Below, piece after piece: positions 11,508 through 16,395 of a DNA stretch of 16,395 nt. The notes under the pieces are model-generated. The model worked only from the letters and a program-made list of their open reading frames with translations, was not told the origin of the DNA and ran no database searches. Each line of letters begins with the position of its first letter. Positions within the stretch are counted from its first letter, which is position 1. The stretch spans positions 1 to 16,395 of the forward strand of contig JABXGS010000173.1 in the NCBI GenBank assembly GCA_016550425.1. Direction: 5' to 3'. This DNA comes from an archaeon. GTDB lineage: Archaea; Asgardarchaeota; Hermodarchaeia; Hermodarchaeales; Hermodarchaeaceae. The translations under genes and the position numbers were made by a program.

Positions 11508-12512
11508 TTACAGTTCTTCGTGTTTATCCTCGAGATACCCGTGCTTGTAATACCATGCAATTGATTCTTTCAATGCTTCTTGCATTGAGGTTGTTGGCGT
11601 CCACTGAAGAAGCTTTTTTGCCTTTGCATTAGAAAACGCCCGGTTTTCATCCATACTTTGCACGGTTTTCATATGCCACAGGAAGGTCGTTTTTTGTCGA
11701 TTCTTGAAGGGACTCAGAATTCCGATGCCAAGTTTAGCTAGTGCGGTTGGAACTTTTCTCTTTGGAGGCGCAACTCCCAACTCGTTTCCTAAGAATTCAA
11801 AAAGTTCATTGTAAGTCATACCTTTGTCTGGGCACAAGATTATTGTCTGGTTCTTTGCTTTTGCTGATTTAATTGAGGTAATAATTCCGCTGATCACATC
11901 CTCCATATATATGTACATAAGGATCTTTTCACCATCACCGGGAGTCATGGGTATTTGTCCTTCATTGATTGCTTGGACGGTTTCGAAAACTGTGTAAAGC
12001 TCACCTTCTCCGATAACTCCAGTAGGTCGTAAAATCACATGGTCCAGACCGGTTTCCAAAGAACTAGCTCTCACAATTTCTTCAGCTTCCACCTTACTTT
12101 TCGAGTAATCAAATTGTGGACGGAGAGGTGAATTCTCGTCACCTGGTGGGTTTTCAACTGGTCCAATCACTTCGGTTGTGGAAATATAGATTAGTCGCGA
12201 TACAGAAGCTTGAATACAAGCATTAACTAGATTCCGAGTCCCTTCTACGTTTATACGATAGAGTAGTTTTTTGTCTTTGGGATAAAAATCAAAATAAGCC
12301 GCTAAATGGATGACAACATCAATATTCTGAACTGCCTCTTCTAACGAACTAGTATCGAGCATATCTCCATCTATGAGACGGAGGGTTTTAGGCAACTCAT
12401 GTACATCGCTTGTTTTGCGAACAAGAGCTGAAACTTCATGTTGGTCTTCAATCAGCTTGCGTACTAGTTGACGACCAATAAACCCTGTTGCACCTGTTAC
12501 AAGAATTCTCAT
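11508..12512 (-). CDS. NAD(P)-dependent epimerase/dehydratase, extended SDR family
   Basis: This is a Rossmann-fold enzyme of 334 residues acting on nucleotide sugars or related substrates. The N-terminus MRILVTGATGFIG has the extended-SDR glycine motif (G7, G10, G13). HLAAY near residues 69-73 matches the usual HLAA motif. The catalytic set is STT (121-123) and Y136-SKS-K140. The C-terminal half (RPTGVIGEGE and beyond) is the substrate domain. No sugar-specific signature lets me name the substrate; similar archaeal proteins are annotated as UDP-glucose 4-epimerase, dihydroflavonol reductase-like or steroid-dehydrogenase-like. I chose ATG 12512 because the beta-strand begins there and GTGGGA lies just upstream. 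GTG 12524 (four residues longer) is the alternative. It follows thpR by 27 nt on the same strand and probably shares its transcript. Confidence 0.88.
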   Translation of the reverse strand: MRILVTGATGFIGRQLVRKLIEDQHEVSALVRKTSDVHELPKTLRLIDGDMLDTSSLEEAVQNIDVVIHLAAYFDFYPKDKKLLYRINVEGTRNLVNACIQASVSRLIYISTTEVIGPVENPPGDENSPLRPQFDYSKSKVEAEEIVRASSLETGLDHVILRPTGVIGEGELYTVFETVQAINEGQIPMTPGDGEKILMYIYMEDVISGIITSIKSAKAKNQTIILCPDKGMTYNELFEFLGNELGVAPPKRKVPTALAKLGIGILSPFKNRQKTTFLWHMKTVQSMDENRAFSNAKAKKLLQWTPTTSMQEALKESIAWYYKHGYLEDKHEEL

Positions 12513-12539
12513 AGCTTTTCCCACTCACTAATATTTCGA

Positions 12540-13115
12540 CTAGACTTCCTTAACTTCTTCCAATGGTTTCACAGCTAGGTCCTCATAAATTGGTCCCTTA
12601 GGCGTTAAGGTGCTTTTTTTCAGTTTGATTGACTTCACCAAAAACTTACCGAACTCTTTGTTCTCATTTTTTCGGACGATTTCTATCAGTTGTTCCTTAT
12701 TCAAGCCGCTTCGAACTCGTACAACTGTTAAATGAGGTGAATACTTTCGTTTCTCTGAGGGGAATCCATTGACACGCAGTTCACGACCAAGAACTTTCTG
12801 ATGTTGGATAATTTGGTCTGATCCAGTGGCGCATCCAATCCAAATCACGCGTGGGCGCTGGGGTCGAAAACAACCAACCCCTACAAGCTCAACGTCAAAC
12901 GCGTTTCCTTCGACTTTCTGAAGAATTTCTGATAAATTATCGATTCGTGACTCATCGATGTTTCCTAAAAAATGAAGTGTAAAATGAAGGTTTTGAGTCT
13001 CAACTAGTTTCAGTTTAGCCCCACTGGACTGAAGCTCTTGCTGTATTCGATTAATTTGACGAATTACATCTGGGTCTTCTACTTCAATTGCAATGAAACA
13101 ACGAATCGCGGACAT
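12540..13115 (-). CDS. thpR: RNA 2',3'-cyclic phosphodiesterase (2H phosphoesterase, ThpR/LigT)
   Basis: This 191-residue 2H-superfamily enzyme opens RNA 2',3'-cyclic phosphates to 2'-phosphates; family members also show 2'-5' RNA ligase activity in vitro. The N-terminal RCFIAIEV strand and the two catalytic HxTx motifs, H44-F-T46-L and H128-L-T130-V, are present, with the usual spacing of about 80 residues. FRPQRPRVIWIG (83-94) and KYSPHLTVVRV are further family matches. ATG 13115 is chosen; a GTG directly before it (13118) is possible. It is divergent from the AAA ATPase gene and lies at the head of a minus-strand series thpR, epimerase, tRNA-Pro. tRNA-splicing endonuclease leaves 2',3'-cyclic phosphate ends, so co-location with an intron-bearing tRNA is suggestive, but no functional link is shown. 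Confidence 0.92.
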   Translation of the reverse strand: MSAIRCFIAIEVEDPDVIRQINRIQQELQSSGAKLKLVETQNLHFTLHFLGNIDESRIDNLSEILQKVEGNAFDVELVGVGCFRPQRPRVIWIGCATGSDQIIQHQKVLGRELRVNGFPSEKRKYSPHLTVVRVRSGLNKEQLIEIVRKNENKEFGKFLVKSIKLKKSTLTPKGPIYEDLAVKPLEEVKEV

Positions 13116-13150
13116 CACATATCAGCTCAATCTTTTTACGATAAATCAGC

Positions 13151-13164
13151 AGGAAACTTTATAT
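13151..13164 (+). promoter_or_regulatory. BRE/TATA promoter of the AAA ATPase operon, possibly bidirectional
   Basis: AGGAAAC (13151-13157) followed by TTTATAT (13158-13164) is a near-consensus archaeal BRE plus TATA box. Transcription would start near 13187, leaving a roughly 30-nt leader that includes the GGAGG at 13201. On the minus strand the same box reads TATAAA, 42 nt before the thpR ATG, so it could serve both directions; a GATTTATC at about 13140-13148 is another minus-strand candidate. Confidence 0.6.
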
Positions 13165-13200
13165 CATTCTCCATTCCCAAAGGCGAACAGCTTGCTTTTG

Positions 13201-13205
13201 GGAGG
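13201..13205 (+). promoter_or_regulatory. Shine-Dalgarno GGAGG deciding the TTG start of the AAA ATPase
   Basis: A full GGAGG lies 10 nt upstream of TTG 13216 and downstream of the TATA box. It argues against the in-frame ATG at 13093, which lies upstream of the promoter and inside thpR. Confidence 0.65.
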
Positions 13206-13215
13206 CATCGATTGG

Positions 13216-14334
13216 TTGAAGACAAAGAAATCATCCCGTTCACGTAAACCGCTTACTGAAATCTCACGAACACCTGGTGATCCTATAACCCAGCAGATTA
13301 TTCCAGCCAAAGAGGTTATCTTGCGTCCAGCAGGCTATCCCTTAGAAGTTAATAGTACTCCAGTAAATCCCCTGCTTCGTATTCGCGATGAAAAACTCTT
13401 TAGCGCATATGCTGTTGACCAATGGCAAGGAATCAAGGTAAAACCCGCAGATTATTTATTTGACCAACTCCTCCTTCCCGATTTTGCATTTGAAGTCGTT
13501 TCAGTAACCCCGACAGAATCACATATTGTTGCAGATACACAAATCCGGCTCATTGAACCTCCAGAGTTAGGTCCAACAAAAGGTCGAAAGATACGCTTTG
13601 ATGACGTAATTGGTCACAAAGATGCGAAAGCGAAATGCCTCATTATTCAAAAATACATAGCCGAGCCTTCTCGGTTTGCTGAATGGGCTCCTCGACGAGT
13701 ACTTTTCTATGGTCCTCCCGGAACAGGAAAAACAATGTTGGCACGAGCTTTAGCCTGGGAGACCGAGACAGAATTTGCCTACATCAAAGCAACCTCATTG
13801 ATTGGCCAACATGTCGGGGCAGGCGCTGACAAAGTCAATAAACTCTTTGAAGATATCATTCGTAAGAAGCCCTGTATCGTTTTCATTGATGAAATTGATT
13901 CAATCGGTCTCGATCGAGGATTTCAATCTGTCCGAGGAGATGTAACTGAAGTTGTGAACTCTCTCATCTCCCAATTCGATCTAATTGAAGATCAAGAGGG
14001 TGTTGTTGTAATCGCAGCGACTAATAGTCTTGAATTTTTAGACCCAGCCCTACGCAGCCGGTTTGAAGAAGAAATCGATTTTCCCCTACCTGATTTCACT
14101 GACCGACTTCAAATTCTCAAGAAATATTCCACAAGTCTTCCAATGCCTGTTGATGTCGACTTAGAATCTCTTGCTCGGCGAACAGAAGGCTATTCAGGCC
14201 GCGATTTGAAAGACCGAGTGCTCAAAGGAGCACTTCACCACGCGCTCTCTAAAGGTCTTTCCACCCTCGACGAGTCAACCTTCCAACATGTGGAAATTGT
14301 CCAAACTTCAAAGGACAAGAGTTTGTATAAGTAA
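13216..14334 (+). CDS. AAA ATPase of the Cdc48/proteasome-regulatory type, single AAA module
   Basis: This 372-residue protein has one classical AAA domain. The N-terminal 115 residues form a beta-rich region ending in a stretch (FEVVSVTPTESHIVADTQI) like the N-terminal barrels of Cdc48-type ATPases. The motifs are Walker A GPPGTGKT (166-173), Walker B IVFIDEID (221-228), sensor 1 N270, SRH with R280 and R282 (DPALRSRF), and sensor 2 GYSGRD (325-330). A pore-loop position is visible near SLIGQHVGAG. It lacks the N-terminal coiled coil and C-terminal HbYX tail of PAN, ending in SKDKSLYK, so it is not a classic proteasome activator. The substrate is unknown; protein remodelling is expected from the family. 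The TTG start is set by GGAGG and by the TATA box at 13158. It is the first gene of an operon with the UPF0200 gene (16-nt gap). Confidence 0.88.
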   Translation: MKTKKSSRSRKPLTEISRTPGDPITQQIIPAKEVILRPAGYPLEVNSTPVNPLLRIRDEKLFSAYAVDQWQGIKVKPADYLFDQLLLPDFAFEVVSVTPTESHIVADTQIRLIEPPELGPTKGRKIRFDDVIGHKDAKAKCLIIQKYIAEPSRFAEWAPRRVLFYGPPGTGKTMLARALAWETETEFAYIKATSLIGQHVGAGADKVNKLFEDIIRKKPCIVFIDEIDSIGLDRGFQSVRGDVTEVVNSLISQFDLIEDQEGVVVIAATNSLEFLDPALRSRFEEEIDFPLPDFTDRLQILKKYSTSLPMPVDVDLESLARRTEGYSGRDLKDRVLKGALHHALSKGLSTLDESTFQHVEIVQTSKDKSLYK

Positions 14335-14350
14335 TCTTAGATCCCGAACC

Positions 14351-14917
14351 GTGGTTACATTGCCTGTAAAAACCGCCGTCATTTTTTGTGGAATGCCTGG
14401 TTCAGGAAAATCCATTGGCGCCACGGTGGCTAAAGATCTTGGAGTTCCGGTCTTTGTTATGGGGGATATTGTTCGTGAAGAAGTTACCCGCCGCAAATTA
14501 CCCCATACTCCTCAAACTCTTGGTGAAGTTATGCTTGACCTTCGGGAGCAGTTTGGTCCAGCAGTCATCGCTCAACGAATAGTCGAAAAGTTACAGAGTA
14601 TTACTCACTCTCATGTGGTTATTGATGGTGCACGAAGTGAAGCAGAAGTCAAGGAGTTCAAAAAGGCAATTTCTCAGGTGTTTATCGTTGCTGTTCACGC
14701 AGCTCCTCACATTCGATTCCAGCGTCTCAGCCAGCGTGGTCGTGAGGATGACGCACTGACTAGTGAAGAATTTCACGAGAGAGACGCCCGTGAACTTGAT
14801 ATCGGAATAGGACGATTAATTGCCCAAGCCGATATTATGATTGTAAATGAAGGCGAATATGAAGACCTCAAATCCAAAATCCATCAAGTTCTTGTCTGCG
14901 CTTTGAATATGGATTAG
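14351..14917 (+). CDS. UPF0200 family P-loop kinase-like protein
   Basis: This is a 188-residue archaeal nucleotide-binding protein of unknown substrate. The P-loop GMPGSGKS (14-21) follows a short beta-strand (AVIFC). DIVREEV and, further on, VVIDGARSEAEVKEFK are the UPF0200 family's characteristic segments, the latter matching the DGxRSxxEV motif. Similarity to adenylate-kinase and dephospho-CoA-kinase folds suggests small-molecule phosphotransfer, but this is inference. The start is uncertain: GTG 14351 and TTG 14360 are both plausible, with only weak SD support (GTGG before the TTG). An earlier in-frame ATG at 14288 overlaps the AAA ATPase gene and would add residues not expected before the first strand. 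It is followed 3 nt later by the UPF0201 gene. Confidence 0.85.
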   Translation: MVTLPVKTAVIFCGMPGSGKSIGATVAKDLGVPVFVMGDIVREEVTRRKLPHTPQTLGEVMLDLREQFGPAVIAQRIVEKLQSITHSHVVIDGARSEAEVKEFKKAISQVFIVAVHAAPHIRFQRLSQRGREDDALTSEEFHERDARELDIGIGRLIAQADIMIVNEGEYEDLKSKIHQVLVCALNMD

Positions 14918-14920
14918 TAA

Positions 14921-15373
14921 ATGGAGGCATCATCAATTATCAAGACCAAATTATGGGCAGATATCAAACCTACTGAAAATGCTACGAAGCTCCAGATAGC
15001 TTTTGAAAATCTCTGCCCTCCAATAATTTCTGAGACCAAACCTGAAACAGAGTACGGAACTGTGCTAATTGGCCACGCCACTGGTCCTGAGTCAATTGCC
15101 ATGTTTGCAAAAAAATTCCGAGAACAGCGAATACTTGAAGCAGTTCGGCAACAGCTCCTCAAATCTGTCAATGATAATGTGATTGTGTTTGGTATGCAAC
15201 GGCAAGCGGCGTTCGTGAATCGTTTTCATCTATGCGACCTAGATGATTTTTCTGCTATGGGACCAATCCGCGTGGAAATTTATGCAGAGAATATCCAAGA
15301 CGTTATTGATTTTATCAGCCCTCCTACTGTAAAAGGAAAACCCCAATTGCGAAACGATTTGAAATTAGAATAG
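14921..15373 (+). CDS. UPF0201 family protein
   Basis: This 150-residue conserved archaeal protein is of unproven function. Matches to the family are the N-terminal ADIKPTENATKLQIAFENL strand-helix pattern, the central RQQLLKSVNDN...MQRQAAFVNRFHL segment, and the C-terminal MGPIRVEIYAEN...VIDFISPPTVKGKP. The latter corresponds to the family's usual plG.I.V.I and idwlaP.T..G stretches. Family members have been suggested to bind RNA. The ATG lies 3 nt after the UPF0200 stop, so the two are almost certainly co-translated. UPF0200 and UPF0201 genes are often neighbours in archaea as I recall, which supports both calls. The gene ends 12 nt before the convergent stop of RNase Z. Confidence 0.85.
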   Translation: MEASSIIKTKLWADIKPTENATKLQIAFENLCPPIISETKPETEYGTVLIGHATGPESIAMFAKKFREQRILEAVRQQLLKSVNDNVIVFGMQRQAAFVNRFHLCDLDDFSAMGPIRVEIYAENIQDVIDFISPPTVKGKPQLRNDLKLE

Positions 15374-15385
15374 GGAGCCCAATTC

Positions 15386-16312
15386 TCATTTGGCAAGGAA
15401 GAGCTCTATAATATCTAGATCATTTGGAGCAAAACTTTCTGCAAAAATAGCTTTTGCCTCGTTTTCATGCTCCTCATTAGAGGCATAACGGGGGCTAATA
15501 TGGACCAACGCTAGTCGAGTTACAGAAGCATCGGAGGCGATTTGGGCCGCTTGCGCTGCGGTTGAATGTTGGTACTTCTCTGCATTTTCTTTATGTAATG
15601 CAGTAAACGTTGCATCATGAATTAACAAATTGGCACCTTTTGCCACTTTAGCCAGACTTGGGTTTGGCGCCGTATCACCTGAAAACGCAATGCGGAGTCC
15701 CTTTCGGATTGTGCCTAGCACTTCTTCTGGTTTAACAGTCTTACCATTAGAAGTTCTTATGGACTGTCCATTGTAGAGTTTTTTACGAAGAGGTCCTGAT
15801 GGAACTCCTAGTTGCTCAGCTTTTCGTACGTCAAATTTACCAGGAATATCAGCAGTTTGAAGAATGAAGGACAGAGACGCAACACTATGGATGGCAGGTA
15901 GGCACTCTACCCGATATTGATCTTGATTTGAGATTGTACCCTTTTTTACATTCTTGATGGTTAACGGAAAATCAAGATGGGCGTGAGTCAATTCTAAAGT
16001 TGTTTTAGTGAATTCCTTTGTACCCGCTGGTCCGTAAATCGTTAGAGGTTTCGTCCGATTAAGCATCATCATGGTCGAAATAAGACCTGGCAATCCCAAG
16101 ACATGATCCCCATGAAGATGGCTGATGAATATTTCCTGAATCCGATGGGGACTTAATCCCACTCGTTGTAATTGTAGCTGTGTCCCCTCCCCACAATCGA
16201 AAAGTAGAATTTTCCCTTGGAAACTAATAGCTATTGATGGTAGAGATCGCGCAACTGAAGGTATTCCTCCACCCACTCCTAAAAAATACACTTTCACAGA
16301 TTTTGATGTCAA
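15386..16312 (-). CDS. rnz: Ribonuclease Z (tRNA 3' processing endonuclease)
   Basis: This is a short-form RNase Z of 308 residues, a metallo-beta-lactamase-fold nuclease that cuts the 3' trailer from tRNA precursors. Visible motifs are the N-terminal VYFLGVGGGIPS, LLFDCGEGTQLQL (36-48), the metal-binding HLHGDH (65-70), AIHS (third His), FSGDT (bridging Asp), LLIHDATF, the HSTAAQAA exosite-side motif and LVHISPRY (last ligand His). All metal ligands are present and the length is normal. The start is TTG 16312, which has GGAG (16322-16325) 9 nt upstream. A TTG at 16333 would add seven residues and include the SD in the coding region. The gene converges on UPF0201; its upstream region up to the window end shows no clear TATA box. 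Confidence 0.95.
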   Translation of the reverse strand: MTSKSVKVYFLGVGGGIPSVARSLPSIAISFQGKILLFDCGEGTQLQLQRVGLSPHRIQEIFISHLHGDHVLGLPGLISTMMMLNRTKPLTIYGPAGTKEFTKTTLELTHAHLDFPLTIKNVKKGTISNQDQYRVECLPAIHSVASLSFILQTADIPGKFDVRKAEQLGVPSGPLRKKLYNGQSIRTSNGKTVKPEEVLGTIRKGLRIAFSGDTAPNPSLAKVAKGANLLIHDATFTALHKENAEKYQHSTAAQAAQIASDASVTRLALVHISPRYASNEEHENEAKAIFAESFAPNDLDIIELFLAK

Positions 16313-16395
16313 TTCATTTGCGCTCCAAAACAACGATATGACGATACAAACTACGATGTATTCGCATAGTATGCATCTCTCTAATTAAGAAACTA

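Noticed and set aside
13093..13215. In-frame ATG extension of the AAA ATPase by 41 residues
   Set aside because: It starts inside thpR and upstream of a strong BRE/TATA box, while TTG 13216 has a full GGAGG at 10 nt.
13216..14334. Proteasome-activating nucleotidase (PAN)
   Set aside because: No N-terminal coiled coil and no C-terminal HbYX motif; the N-terminal region looks Cdc48-like instead.
14288..14350. ATG extension of the UPF0200 gene
   Set aside because: It overlaps the AAA ATPase and adds residues before the expected first strand of the P-loop fold.
16313..16333. Seven-residue TTG extension of RNase Z
   Set aside because: It would place the GGAG SD of TTG 16312 inside the coding region and adds nothing conserved.

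Overview
This window is a gene-dense piece of an archaeal chromosome. The evidence is an Orc1/Cdc6 initiator, an archaeal GINS subunit, an MCM helicase, a Hel308 helicase, UPF0200 and UPF0201 family proteins, a tRNA gene with bulge-helix-bulge introns, BRE/TATA-type promoters and frequent TTG/GTG starts preceded by GGAG/GAGG-like Shine-Dalgarno sites. The phylum cannot be fixed by reading alone. A Gins23-type subunit next to mcm and a tRNA with several introns would fit TACK or Asgard lineages as well as some euryarchaeal ones.

Layout. Positions 1-476 hold the 3' end of glmS (amino-sugar synthesis). Positions 538-10155, all on the + strand, form a DNA replication and repair block: a small zinc-ribbon protein, orc1/cdc6, gins23, mcm and hel308. 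The mcm gene is 5.2 kb because it carries two full-size inteins with LAGLIDADG endonuclease motifs. One splits the Walker A motif and the other lies just after Walker B. The spliced MCM would be 688 residues. A histone-deacetylase-family amidohydrolase (10185-11249) follows.

The minus strand then carries a tRNA-Pro(GGG) gene (11268-11398) that I read as interrupted twice: about 28 nt in the D-loop and 29 nt between positions 39 and 40 of the anticodon arm. Upstream of it on the same strand lie an NAD-dependent epimerase and thpR (RNA 2',3'-cyclic phosphodiesterase). Divergent from thpR, across a short region with a strong BRE/TATA element, is a + strand operon of an AAA ATPase, a UPF0200 P-loop kinase-like protein and a UPF0201 protein. 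It converges on a minus-strand RNase Z gene.

How the genes fit together. The left two thirds cover origin recognition (Orc1/Cdc6), the replicative helicase and its activator (MCM, GINS) and restart of blocked forks (Hel308). The right third is rich in RNA-processing functions around an intron-containing tRNA: RNase Z for 3' ends and ThpR for 2',3'-cyclic phosphate chemistry. The points most worth following up are the doubly interrupted MCM ATPase, the two-intron tRNA-Pro with a non-canonical intron site, a patchy C-ending codon bias in MCM exteins beside the first intein, and a dyad-rich segment just upstream of orc1/cdc6.

No stretch over 300 bases lacks a gene. I saw no CRISPR array, insertion sequence, integrase or attachment site.
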